Part shown: in pieces, positions 35,341 to 46,813 of the stretch
Layout: every line of letters begins with the position of its first letter
Numbering within the stretch: the first letter of the stretch is position 1
Origin: Uloborus plumipes
Taxonomy: Eukaryota > Arthropoda > Arachnida > Araneae > Uloboridae
Length of the DNA: 64,000 bases
Assembly: GCA_038373865.1 (NCBI GenBank)
Contig: JAXGGA010001607.1
Coordinates: forward strand, 82,276-146,275
Direction: 5' to 3'
Notes under the pieces: model-generated
What the model was told of the DNA's origin: nothing
The model's database searches: none
The model's input: only the letters and a program-made list of their open reading frames with translations
Program-made: the position numbers and the translations under genes

Positions 35341-35361
35341 ATACTACATACAAAAAAAAAA

Positions 35362-35520
35362 AGATGCGTTATTTTCCAAGGTCAAAGAGTAAGCCGGTAT
35401 ATAATAAACATACAATATAATGTAAATAATAAAAATAAATAAAAAGCAGTGATATAAGCTTCATTTGACTGTAAATGATTAAAACTTTGTCTTATTTAAT
35501 TGCCTTTCATTTTTCTACGT
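35362..35520 (+). repeat. Direct repeat, right copy, flanking the hairpin element
   Basis: It is the partner of 33407-33590. The hairpin element sits exactly between the two copies, and a pogo-like element begins just after this one. Confidence 0.65.
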
Positions 35521-35525
35521 ACAAA

Positions 35526-37400
35526 TAGGGGAAGGTGGGGTACCTCGGACCTATTTCCGCTTTTCAATTTTTAATTTCATAATTATTTGCCAAATCTAAA
35601 TACAAATACCATAATATCAAACTTTATGATTTTTTACACTACATATAATTATCTTAAAAATTTATTTAACTTATTTCAATTACATTTTTTGTAATAAACA
35701 TAACAATGCACATAGAACCGAGGTACACCACCGGTGGTGTACCTTGGGTTTTGGGATGGTGTACCTTGGACCAATGATTAACAGGTAAAAAAACATGATT
35801 TTCAGTAAGAACATCACTATTTGCAATCAGTAAACCACACATAAATTTAGAAATACATTTTTTATTTGTTTCAAAGATAAATAAAAGTTTGATCTTATTA
35901 TCTTGTCACGTTTCCCTTTTCAAAAAATACCAAGATGCTCTAGGTTCTGAAAACCATGCTAGACATTATTTTTTAAGCTGCATTTATTTCCAACCAAGAT
36001 TGTAATTGGATATTCCAAATGTTAACTTCTCGAGCTACCTTTCTTATCCACTAGATAGTATTGGGTGTGGTAGCTGGAATATATCCATTTTTTAAACTTC
36101 ATAAATGGTAGGATCTTCTCTTGTGAACTTCTCACAGTTTGAATCTTTTTTCAGAAATTTAACTGCATATTCATCATTAGCAATAGAAATACTCTCTGTA
36201 AGAAAATATTTGATAGCTTTCTTGCCAGCAAATTTCACCAAAACAAAAAAGCCAATCTAAATATTAATGTTATCTGCTTCTTCTAGCTCATTAAAATCTT
36301 CCTCTGAAATATTGGATTCCTCATAAAAATCTTCAATATCCTTAAGTTCAGACTCTGAAGAATAATAAAGTTATCTCTTAGCTGTCTTGGTAGGGGGTTT
36401 TACTGTCTTAGTTTTCTTTACCTTTTTCACTGCCCCCTTTTAGCCTTTTCTATTTCAAGACGCTCTTTCCGGGATGTATCGGTCAAAATACAAGACGTTC
36501 TTTTAGGTCTTCCCCCTACGGGGTCATTTTTTCGGTAGTGCTTTTGGATATGGCCTTATTTCTTCAGGGGAGTGACAATGCTTGGCAGAGAAGTACTAGC
36601 TTCAGATGTTGACACACCAGTAAAATCGTTTTGTTATTTTCTTCTTGCTTTTGCACTGAGCAGTCATTGACATTTGATGGGAGGAAATCAAAATCTTCAA
36701 AAAATATTTTCATTCACCGTTATATAAACCGTCCAAGGACTGCAGTCCTTGGATCGAATAACCGAGTTGGCAGTGTATTGCACATATAAATATAGTTAAG
36801 AATTCATCATTAGCTTTACAATGAATAATAATTATGCAATTATGCATATTAAGTTTATAATTTAAGTTAAAATTTTTAGTTTTGGAAGGAAACATTTCAC
36901 TTGAATTTTAAAAGGCATTTAAAAAAACTAAAGAACATGAAATTTTAGGAGTTGTAATAGTTATGCACTGCAAAAGTGTGTACCTTGGACCAGTCCAAGG
37001 TACACCACTTGTATTGGGTTCGAGGTACACCACTTGGTTATAAAAAACAAAGTAGCTGACCATTGTGTTACAGTTAGGATTAACTTTGTTTCAAGAACAC
37101 GGTGTTATAGCTAGATCATGACTGTACAATGCTTGACCCTCATTTTCGAATAAGCAATATATGTTTCAGAATAAAAATACCTAAAAGTAACCGGAAAAAC
37201 TTACTTTTGAATGGTGGATTTCTTTTTTTAATAATACTTCAATCAGATGATCTTTCCGCAAAACAGAAAGGTAGGCAGTGAGACCTCTAGAGGCACATAT
37301 TTCAACTACACATGTTGTTATTCAAATATTTTAATAAACAGAGCTGTAATCAGCCTAGGTCCGAGGTACACCTACGTCCGAGGTACACCACTTACCCCTA
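35526..37400 (-). mobile_element. Pogo-like DNA transposon, degenerate, 1.88 kb
   Basis: The left end TAGGGGAAGGTGGGGTACCT is inverted at the right end, which reads on the minus strand TAGGGGTAAGTGGTGTACCT. TA is present at both boundaries. The motif GTACCTYGGAC recurs inside near both ends in both orientations (around 35705-35770, 36980-37040 and 37360-37390). The minus strand retains remnants of a transposase tail. Confidence 0.75.
36030..36560 (-). pseudogene. Remnant of pogo-like transposase C-terminal region
   Basis: Read on the minus strand with stops and at least one frame change, the segment encodes an acidic stretch (YYSSESELKDIEDFYEESN), then GFFVLVKFAGKKAIKYFLTE, then DEYAVKFLKKDS. 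This order, an acidic linker followed by a small beta-rich VLVKFAGKK module, is common at the end of pogo/Tigger-type proteins in arthropods. It cannot be translated as one frame. Confidence 0.55.
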
Positions 37401-37661
37401 CTTTCTATTTTTTAAATAAAATTACTACTTTTGTAATAGAAAATAATTATTGAAAATGTATAAATTATCAGAAAGAAATAGCGAAAGCTGTTTTCATTTA
37501 AAAAAAGAAAAAAAAGCTTCTCCCTTTACTACTTTTTATGTTTAAAAGTGGAAAATAGTCAGTTGATAACAAACTAGCTGCAATACCTGGAGTTGCATAG
37601 TCTATAGTGTAATCTGGTCTTTAAAGTGTTATTATCAATGATTATTTTCTTCCGGTATAGT

Positions 37662-37836
37662 CAGGCCTGTCATTTAAATTTTTTCCCTGTGGAGTCAATG
37701 GGGAGACTCAATGCACGTCACATTGAAAAACAACATAAACCATGCTATATGGAAATACATTAGTTTCCCAAACTCATGGGGTGATCAACTACCTCCGTTT
37801 GACCCCCCCCCCCCCCTTAAAAATGATGGGCCTTTG
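37662..37836 (-). mobile_element. hAT-like MITE, CAGGCCCGTCATTT family, degenerate
   Basis: It reads CAGGCCTGTCATTT at one end and AAATGATGGGCC at the other, with a long C tract inside. No clear TSD remains. Confidence 0.65.
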
Positions 37837-38719
37837 ACTGGTATCCAAAATGTTTCTTTTTCAGAAAAAAAGTTGAGACCAGTTTTTTTCCTACCTATGT
37901 TGCAGAATATTTATGACAAATCAAAGTTTTGTTTTAAATAAATGTTGATTTCTGTTGATGATAATTTGAGAACGAATTTATTTTGAAGTAAACAATAAGT
38001 ATTCATCTGGTGAAGGTTCACAAAGCACTTCTTTTTTCCAACCACCAGCAATCATTTCGTTGCATCTCCGGCAATACAGAAAGTTAACACCATGTTGTTA
38101 AATGCTCTTTCTAATACTAATATGCTTAACACCTTTTTTCTTTTTTTGCAGAACTTTGTCAATCGTAGAAATGAAAAAGATAGAGAAGTTTGCCAATTTT
38201 GTACAAAAAGAATTGTTTGTGTTTTCAATCAGTATATTGTATATATTCTATTTAAAAATAAATATCTGTCCTTGACTTGATTTATTCTTTTATTAACATC
38301 TAATTTGATTAATATACTCTCACTAACCCTATATCTTACTTACTGTCCTCAATCTATAAGCAGTCTACTACGTTTAAAAAAGAAATCTTGAATTATTTTT
38401 GCAACTTTGAATTGTCCTGTTTGTTTCAGTAGAGCATTATAGAGAGGGCAGCACTTAGTGCTATTACTGTTGAATACTTACATACAAAAATTCTGCTAAA
38501 TATCTTTTGCTAGTTTCAGCCCTTGTCTAACACTTGATGTAAACTAAAACACACACACAAACAAAAAAGAAATGTGTCCATTAGCTTTCTTTTTAGCTTA
38601 TATGTTTTGAATTTTTTATTATAAATTTATTGTGTGTGAAATCATCAATAGAATCACAATATCCTTTTTCAATTTTGCAACCAATTATGTGGGGGAGAGG
38701 GAAAAGGTTTTTAATACTC

Positions 38720-38843
38720 ACTGTAAATTGACCAAAAAGTAGCAAAAACTATGCCCACTTATACGTAATTACATTGATTTTCCAAAGTCTGGGGGGTGGA
38801 TAATTGACCCCCTCCCCCGGACTGCCCAAATGGCAGTCCTGTT
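38720..38843 (-). repeat. Fragment of the CAGGCCCGTCATTT family
   Basis: It contains the family's internal segment (ATTACATTGATTTTCCAAAG) and a decayed terminus CAAATGGCAGTCCTG. Confidence 0.5.
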
Positions 38844-39421
38844 ATTACGTTATAGTAAATTAGTGGCTATATGAAGGAAGTAATTCATCTTGAGAATTTC
38901 TTTTGGAAAAAGTAGGATTGCTTTCTCAAAGTGTTTCGGGAACATTTTGCGTCTCCTTTTCAAAATTGCAGTGCATATTCCTATAGTTACCATTTCGATT
39001 TTCAAAGTACCTCTGTATAACAGCTAATGGTTGCTAAGCATAAGGGCTGTTGCAGACTAGATTGTTGATGAGTGTGCTCTCTCGCAGGCAGAAGTTCCTT
39101 CTGGGTGGATTTTTGATCAAAACATATCTTACATGTGTAAAAATTACTACATTAGAATTGACAAATATGTTGAAACCAAAGCATATGGGGGTGCCCCCCT
39201 CCCCTTTACGGTAACACTGTGCTGTATCCAAGGTTAACTTGAAGAAAAGTGTTCTAAATTAATTTACTCAAAAACTTTCCTAACAAAACATTTTAAAATC
39301 TTGTCTATCTTATTGGATTATCTGGGGAAATTATTTGATTAAGGAGGGTTCTTCAACATAGCATTTAGACTTTTCAACTGCACAAAACGCTCTGCTATGG
39401 TCAGGAATCCCTAAGCATCTA

Positions 39422-39830
39422 CATTGCAAAAAATTAACTGTTTTTTTTTTACAGTATAATACTGGCAGAAGAGGTTCGAATTTAAAACCATAAAATGCAC
39501 AGTAAAAAACTGTAGAACTAGTAATTTTACAGTTTCTTACTGTAAAGGGAGAAATTTTAGGTTATTGCAGTAAAATTTAGCTGTATTATACTGTAAAAAC
39601 AACAGTTTGTATAATACTGGCAGCAGAGGTTCCAGTTTAAAACAAAAATGCACGATAAAAATCTGTTAAATTAGCAAGTTTACAGTTTATTACTGTAAAA
39701 GTAGCAATTTTACACTTTAGTACTGTAAAATTAGAAATTTTAGTTTATAATGGTAAAATTAGCAATTTTTACAGTTTAATACCATAATATTAGCTGTATT
39801 ACACTGTAAAAACATTAATTTTTTACAGTG
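39422..39830. mobile_element. TA-flanked ACTGTAAAA element, copy 1
   Basis: TA is followed by CATTGCAAAAAATTAA at the left, and TTAATTTTTTACAGTG precedes TA at the right. The interior is made of iterated palindromic units of the type TTTTACAGTTTATTACTGTA with the recurring phrase ACTGGCAG..AGAGGTTC. Copies occur at 43655, 57247, 59546 and 62727. Confidence 0.8.
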
Positions 39831-42800
39831 TATAGCGTATACCTTGTTTTTGCGTGAATCACTTCAGAGTGGGCGAGGCATTAAAAGGGTTGTAAAAAAA
39901 TCATTGAAACTAACAATAGTTGAATTAATGAAAGTGTGGGAGGAAGGAGGTATCTTGGCCTCTGTTATCTTGTTCAATAATATTTTTTTAACCTGCTAAT
40001 GGGTTTACAATACCGTCGGCTCTCTTTTGTTTGTTTTTTTAATTAAATTCTGTGGTACGTTTCTTTGAATCCCCCTCCCCTCAAAAAGAGAATCTGCTTA
40101 AAGTCTTGTTTATTTATAAATTTTCCAAATGAATTTTTAAGTATGGGTAACTTTAATTCAATTTTTAAATCCTTGTGACGTTTTAAAAAAAGTGCTGATT
40201 ATGCCATCGATGATTTGCTGCTTATTTTGGTAAAACAGCAGAACCTTTTACAACCGCACTCAATAGATGGCAGCAGCAGTATATTAATATTTATTTTGTC
40301 TAAATGTATATTTAATCACGCTCGATAGATGGCAGCAGTAGTTTATTGATGTTTTGTCTCCGTCTGCTGTAAAACCTGTTCAGTGTTTACTGTGACTTTT
40401 TTTTCTTTCTGCATTTTTGCAGTTTTTTTTATTATGATCATGTGAACCTAAACAGGATCTGATTTCAAATTCGCAGTCGCAGAGTTATGTCCGATTAGTT
40501 ATAATTTTACTAGGGTAGGGTATCCTTTAGTTTTATATTTAATCCTGACTAGTAAAAAGTTTAAAAAGAAACTCAAATTTGAAATTGCACTGCACTACTT
40601 GAAAATTGTGTTCCCAAATGTATTGTTTTTTTTTTTTTGATATTTTCTTCACTTCAATTCTTTGTCTACTTTTTTCTGCATTTCTTCTAAAATATAGTTC
40701 TGCTAATTTGTTTACAGATTAAGTATTAACCATACAAAAAATAAATTGATTGATTTTCCTGGCCATATTCCGCATATTTTAGAGGTCATTTAATCGGAAA
40801 TGTTAAAATATAATAATATAGCCAAATTTTACAAAAGAAAAAAAAAACCTTCAGAGGTGCTGCTTTTTACACCCCTCCCCCCCCCCCCCCACACACTTTT
40901 CTAGTATACCAGCCGCGTATGCCAACGACCAACTACACAACGGACTCTTGCAAAACTAGATCCTTTATAGAATCCGCTAAAACCCCTAGTTATTAATTAC
41001 CCCCCCCCCCCCCTAGCGTTATGCAAAACCGAGCACATCAGTTGAGCTCTGTGGTTCCATTTTTCATAATGTACACCGTACTGCCCAACCTGTACCATCA
41101 TCAGTATCGGTATTTTGCTTCCAAAGATTTGTTCTCTTGTTAGAAACTCCTTGCATATCAGCTGGAAAAAAATTTTTTTTTTTTTTTTTTTGAATATATT
41201 AATACCTTATCATGTAATATCTTGTTGATTTAAATTATAAGAGTCTTTGAAACAAGTAAATCACACGGACGAATCCTGCACGTTAACTTTCATGGGTATA
41301 GAGTCGTAGTAATGGCAATGTGGCATAGCCCTTCATTGTTGCTTGTTACTTCTGTACCTCAGAACCAGTACGACGCAAGTCCAAAAATGGCCATTTTCAC
41401 TTTTTTGCTTCATTGTATGTAGAATCTTATTCCACATCCACTCATTAAAACAGTATTCTACAAAACAAATTCCTTCACAATTATTTAGCAGCATGAAAAG
41501 AGCGCGAGTCCGATCCTTTGCATGTATTCGACAATCGTTTTTCCCCTACTGAAAAATGACGAAAATAGACTTACGTAAGTCTGGTACTAGTATAAACTTT
41601 TTATTTTAAATGTCCAATATGCTCTACATTTTATACTGTTAATATAACAGAGTCCTAAATTTAGAATCAAATCCTAAATTCACTGATCCATCAAAACCTT
41701 ACAGTCGTATTATAATCTATAACCAACCCCTACATCCGCTCTGGTGACAGCCCACGACATATTCTATAATAAAAGCTTCTGCTAAATTCTTATCCATGCT
41801 CCATCTGGGTAGAACGGCCCCGGCAGACGATCTACCACCGAAAACAATGACTGCCAAAAAGCAGTATGTCACCCTCTAACCTTCTGGGAACACAATGCCC
41901 ATGTAGTTCTAATCGAAGGAGGATCTATCTTGAATCGCCTGGGGGCAGCAATTGTCTCTGAACTTGACCATTGATGTAATGAGGGATCTAATGCGTGACG
42001 CACCGTTCTCCTCCATTGGGGGGGGGGGGGGAGAGACTTGCATATTGTTCCAGAGGATCACGTGTGGATTCTGTGCTTTGTCCTGACCCCAAGCACTGCT
42101 ACTGCTCTTTTCGGTGTTTGGAAACAGGATGGGCAAGATCGTAAAGAAAGTTTTTGGGATGGTGGTTAATTGCTTTTTTTTTTTGTGTTTTGCTTATTAC
42201 TTATGCCCTTGCCGAATGTTTTCTGGCAAACGGGTCTATCAAGGTTAACTCGTGGTTTAACTTTTCTGAACATTTACCTAGCCTTCTACAAGTTTTGCGA
42301 ATTTTTTTTTCAGTGGAATTTCTATCATGATTGTTCCAGAATGAGAAGTTATGACATGGTGTTTAACTTGAAAAATCATTGGTCTTCATAAAAGTTTAAG
42401 AGACTATCTAAATTAACTTTCATCATAAAATGGAAGAAAATCAGTTTTACAATCCGGCATCAAAAAGCAACATTCCTAAAGATATTAGTTAATGATAGCA
42501 TAAGCTTATTTCATTAGTCGTAACCAACATCATGAAAAATTTCACGTATACTGTCTGATTTTCTTAGGTAAAACCTTCCGCGTATTTATACGCATGCATC
42601 AGGTCTTCTCTGATCTTACCAAAATAGGGGTGCTATGTAAGATAACAATAAGGGGAATTATAATAAGGAGCATTTTGAGCCGTATCAAACAACGTAGAAC
42701 GATGTTAATTTCAAATACATAGTTGAATTGAATGTGTCAAAAGGATAACAAATGCAAGTTTTAAATTGAAAACTTCGGAAAGTTCCCACTCACAACCCAT

Positions 42801-43500
42801 CACCCCTTTTTTGAATGGAATGGTTCGCGAGTGTTAGGCGCGGCTTTCACTGACGGACAGTACCAAAGTTTTGCTTGGTTGACATAATTTTTTCTGAAAG
42901 CTGTTGTTTTCCGTATCTCGTGATGTTGATGTTGAAGCAACTTCGTTTGTGTTCTGAGACATTGATGGTATTTCTATGTTTCAAAGATTAAGTTTATTTT
43001 TAATTTTATTCTCTCTTAATTTCGAATCTACTCGCTATTCATTTATTGCGAATGTTACAAAACGAGCAGTGCTTTATAAAGGGGTATGCAAATAGAGGAA
43101 CTTGCAACCATATCGCACCACTTCGACATGTCTGTGAGGCAAAAACGAAACTTAAAAAGGTTTTGTTCTTTAATGTTTGTTCGTGTTGTTGGCAGCTTGA
43201 AGCTTCTTGCCATTTGCAGACCTAGTGCATTCCCTAAGACCGGCATCCACTCTTTCATGTGGCACGACCATCGGCGGAAATGCCATTTGCCACGAGAATT
43301 ATGACGCCCAGTTTCCCCACTAGATGGAGGCACCTGGACTCTGTTCGGTGCGAAAGTGTACTAGGAATTTAATTTTGCCAAGAGATACTATAAGTCAAAC
43401 AAGTACTCGAGGGATCTTTTGTATGCCGCATAACCACACGAATTGTGACATCTTCAACGCCAACGTCGCCAGATTGGCTGAACTCAATTCATGACGACGT
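39831..43500. other. Gene-free stretch with scattered repeats
   Basis: It holds poly-C tracts (around 40870 and 41000), two similar ATAGATGGCAGCAG segments (about 40264 and 40326), long T tracts and the second 314-bp MITE. No open frame here resembles a known protein. Confidence 0.5.
42549..42862 (-). mobile_element. 314-bp MITE, copy 2
   Basis: Inverted copy of 25561-25874 with the same length and the same TACTGTC/GACAGTA ends. Similarity looks near 90 percent. Confidence 0.75.
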
Positions 43501-43544
43501 TACAGAATGAACCCTGTCGATTTTCTGCATCATGAAAAAACACC

Positions 43545-43625
43545 GACTGGAGCAGGGTTTGATCCCGCGCCTTTGGGCGTGAGAGGCCAGCGTCTTAACC
43601 ACTATACCACTCTGTCGGCTCCTTT
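43545..43625 (-). repeat. tRNA-derived SINE head (tRNA-Glu-like)
   Basis: The minus strand folds as a tRNA: acceptor GCCGAC with GTCGGT, an A-box-like GTGGTATAGTGGTTA, anticodon loop CTCTCAC (CTC), and T arm GCGGG ATCAAAC CCTGC. Acceptor and anticodon stems are weak and the 5' end is unlike a true tRNA-Glu, so it is probably a SINE. Confidence 0.6.
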
Positions 43626-43654
43626 TTATGTAAAAATTATGAAACATAATGTTT

Positions 43655-43769
43655 CATAAACTGTAAAATTGCTAGTTTTACAGTTTGTGACCGTGCATTT
43701 TACAGTTTTAAATTGGAACCTCGGCTGCAAATATTATACTGTAAGAACAACAGTTCATTTTTTGCTGTA
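43655..43769. mobile_element. ACTGTAAAA element, partial copy 2
   Basis: It contains TTTTACAGTTT units and the GGAACCTCGGCTGC phrase, and ends in TTTTTTGCTGTA directly against the pogo-like element at 43770. Confidence 0.55.
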
Positions 43770-44947
43770 TAGGGTCAAGCGGGGTAATTGTGAAAATGGG
43801 GTACGACAGAACAAACGACATTAGCGCTTCTGTAAGCAATGAAGGAACCAAATAGCAGTAGCAACTGGAAGTTCACATATTCATTATTAGGTTAGGGATG
43901 TTTTTTCACTGATGTGGCAACACTGCATCCGCCATTTCCTTAGTTATCCTAACCCTTCTCACAAAAGTTATCAAACAGTTTTTCAGTCTTCAATTCCCAT
44001 CCTGTTTGGACTGATAAAATTGTAATAAGTTATTGTTTTCATTATATTTGCTTTCAGTTATTAAGTCTGTAACAGGAATCAACTGGAGTTTCGCCGTATT
44101 TTATTTTTAGCACCCTGCAGGAAGGTGTTCATAATTACCCCGTATTTTTCTAGATAGGGGTAATTATGAACATTTTTTTTCAAAGTAGTTTTTTCCACGT
44201 CAAGTCAAATTTTATGATCCAAATTGTTATTTTGATCATTTAACTGAGCCATTGACGCTTTGTAATGATTTGATTGGAATTATCTGTAGGCTTTAAAGCT
44301 CAAATGCCTCGCACTTATGTCAAGACGAAGCCACCTCCTCAATACAGGAGTGAAGACTTATTGAGAGCTGTGAATTATATTACAAATGGGAATATGAGCT
44401 ACAGAGAAGCAGTGGACACCTACGCCAACTGATGTGGTGGAGCTAACTTTAGCAAAATATCTGATTGCAAAATATTGATCGTATGGGGTTTCCTTGTGAC
44501 AAGGAAGAGTTGAAAAGCCTTATTCAAGACTTTGTTTTGGCTAATGGGTTGCACGTTTGATTCAAAGCTGGAAAGCCAGGTGATAACTGGCACATTAGTT
44601 TCATGAAGAGGTGTTCGAATATTTCTCTAAAAAAAACCAGAACTCCTAAGAAAATCTAGAAAGAAAGCTTGATATTCCTTCGTGGTATATCATTTTTAGG
44701 ATGAAGTGATTCACTGAAAAGCCAAGGTAAGCCAGGGGGAAAAGCATGTTCATATTTACCCCATGTACTATGGGGTAATTACGAACAATTGGGGTAATTA
44801 AGAACAAGGATTTTTTAAAAACTTCCATCAGCCAAAAAAAAAAAAAACACTTGCGCAGTGTAATTTTTGAATAGGACATGGTGCTCCAGAGAGCAATTAG
44901 CGTGCGAAAATGTAAAAAAGTTTCCGTAATTACCCCTACTGACCCTG
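43770..44947 (+). mobile_element. Pogo-like DNA transposon, degenerate, 1.18 kb
   Basis: Termini TAGGGTCAAGCGGGGTAATT and (right, on the minus strand) CAGGGTCAGTAGGGGTAATT are inverted repeats. The motif GGGGTAATTNNGAAC recurs at about 44157, 44770 and 44790, with inverted forms near 44133 and 44933. A TA precedes the left end. It carries a broken transposase N-terminus. Confidence 0.78.
44304..44660 (+). pseudogene. Broken pogo/Tigger-like transposase N-terminus
   Basis: The frame starts MPRTYVKTKPPPQYRSEDLL and includes YREAVDTYAN before a stop (TGA). This is the layout of a Psq-type helix-turn-helix as found in pogo-group transposases. After a gap that removes the second helix, a further frame gives GFPCDKEELKSLIQDFVLAN, a stop, then KAGKPGDNWHISFMKRCSNI, the CENPB-type DNA-binding part. 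No DDE domain is present. It is non-functional. Confidence 0.7.
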
Positions 44948-45127
44948 CATGTAAAGGTTGTGATGATCAAAAAGCCTTTCCATATCCAGAAAGTAAGTTT
45001 TGACTAACCAACTCTACTGAAAAATCGAAGACAAGACAGTAGATCAACATATCCATTAGGAAATATCAAGACATTTTGCAACCAAACAACAACGAAAGTT
45101 TTTCCTCCATTAGAAAGAAGAAAAAGC

Positions 45128-45430
45128 TCACTTGAGATCTTTTAAGATTAGTTTCACGCGACGCACTAATTTGGATTCGGTAACAACTCCTTTCATTTGA
45201 ACACGTGATACGTATCTGCTATTATCACGTGAGTGGCCCAGAGATTTTATGACCGACCGATACGCACCGGAACAATCAACACAGAAAGAAAAGCCATGTG
45301 GACAGGACACGCTTCGGCGGTCGCCGTTAACGACTTTTTTTCGGTCTTGCACCGGCAAGGAACTTTCCCCACCTGTTGCAGAAGTCGATGTTTAACGGAT
45401 ACAACAGGTGACGTGTAGGTCCGGAAAAAT
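45128..45430 (-). pseudogene. GC-rich degenerate coding-like segment, possible zinc-binding region
   Basis: A minus-strand frame of 76 codons (45358-45128) contains VSCPHGFSFCVDCSGAYRS followed by a basic tail. Sequence just upstream in the same frame (TCC, then a stop) could supply another Cys pair. The CxxG-FCVDC pattern with a following basic stretch is reminiscent of the zinc-binding region of Emi1/FBXO5-type proteins, but the resemblance is slight. It has an internal stop upstream and no splice context, so a decayed copy is more likely than a live exon. Confidence 0.25.
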
Positions 45431-45629
45431 AAATTCTATGTTATTAAATTATCAAAACAGTGTAGGAATCCGCATTTTAGCTTTCAGGTAATGTTTTTAT
45501 AGTGAATTGAAGGTGATGTTTTTCCTTGAAGCAGGCAATGGAAGAACAGTAAATAACCATCCGTAATTTTAGGGTTACGTCACTTAGGGTCTGAAGTTTC
45601 ATTGTAGTTCAGGTTTCCGTCACATTTTT

Positions 45630-45680
45630 GTAAGAGTGGTGTAATGGCTAGGTGTTGGCCTTTCACGCCCCATAACAAAT
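45630..45680 (+). repeat. Truncated tRNA-like SINE head
   Basis: AGAGTGGTGTAATGGCTAGG and TTGGCCTTTCACGCCC match the A-box and anticodon part of the SINE at 43545-43625, in the opposite orientation. The T arm is missing. Confidence 0.45.
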
Positions 45681-46107
45681 ATTGTTTTCCTCACTTGCTG
45701 TTTGCTCCTGCGACGCCCTCCAAGCAGGTCTTACTTCGATATTGCAAAGACACTCAATCTCGTTTCTGCTATTCGACCGCCACGTAACTGCAACCCATCA
45801 GTTCACCAGTGGTTCCCAAAGTGGTCCACATGGACACCCAGGGATCCCCCGGAATTAGCAAGGGGTCCATATAAAGGAAAGAAAAAAATTGGGGGTCCAC
45901 AAGATGCAAATAGGGGTCCTGCTGTTGATGCTATTTCACTTCGTCAGGATTGGTAGGTAAGGGAGGTATAAACACATTATCCTTTATGCAGGGCACACTG
46001 TGATTCAAAATGAGTAGTGTGTGTTTCATAAGGCTACTAATTTGGGAATGCTAGATCTACAGCTCTCTGGGGAATCTCTGATGAAAGAACGAGTTGTCAA
46101 GGTTCAA

Positions 46108-46805
46108 CAGGGTGCGTAGGAACAGGGAAGCTCGGGTTCCCCTCGTAATATTTCAGACCAGCGCAGCTCCCCCGGAAAAAATACCTTCAATAAAGTTTTG
46201 GAGTAAATTTTTTACCGCAAAGCTGATTTTAAAAATGTGAACTTTTTTCTAGGAAATTCATACAATAAATAGCAAAGAAAGGGGGGGGGGAGGCGCAAGG
46301 TGGCTCTTGTTCTCAATATTATCAAAAGTCATCTAAAAGTGCATTTTTAAAGCTACAAATTTAGAAAGTTTCCAAGGATGATTTTGCTACCCCAGTTTCT
46401 GCCCCTAATGTAACCAAAGATAGCCTAAATTCGCTTTTGTTACTTGTATTTCAAAAAATTTCTAGCCTCTTAAGTCATCAAAAATCGTCGAAAGTCATTT
46501 TTAAAAGGTACCATTTGGAAATTTTTCCAGGATAAAAGTTTCAGACTTATTTCTGGGCAAATATTACATTAAAAACTAAGTTCATATTAATAATGTAAAA
46601 GTGTGCTTGTCGTTTCTCGGGCGAAAAAGTAGTGTTTTCAAATTTATTTTATTCACAAAAATGTTTATTTGAAAATTTATAACTTTATAATTGAGTTTTA
46701 GTGTAAAGGGTGACGAAGTGTGTCTCCCCCCCCCCCTCCCAGAAAGCACCCAGCTCTGGTACTGCACCAGGCTCTCCATGTTTTAACTAAATTCCTACGC
46801 CCTTG
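46108..46805 (-). mobile_element. hAT-like element, relative of 13011-13508, perfect TSD
   Basis: Ends CAGGGTGCGTAGGAAC and ATTCCTACGCCCTTG are inverted. AGGTTCAA is duplicated exactly (46100-46107, 46806-46813). The interior is shared with 13011-13508 in inverse orientation, and it is 200 bp longer. Confidence 0.88.
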
Positions 46806-46813
46806 AGGTTCAA

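Noticed and set aside
41909..42136. 75-codon minus frame with a run of prolines
   Set aside because: The proline run comes from a poly-G tract. No family match and stops nearby.
43545..43625. Functional tRNA-Glu(CTC) gene
   Set aside because: Anticodon and acceptor stems have mismatches, the 5' end is not tRNA-Glu-like, and related fragments occur nearby; a SINE head explains it better.
45815..46060. A hAT-like element starting CAGTGGTTCCCAAAGTGG
   Set aside because: Only one end is clear. A decayed partner near 46045 (TTTGGGAATGCTAG) lacks a TSD, so no boundaries can be given.
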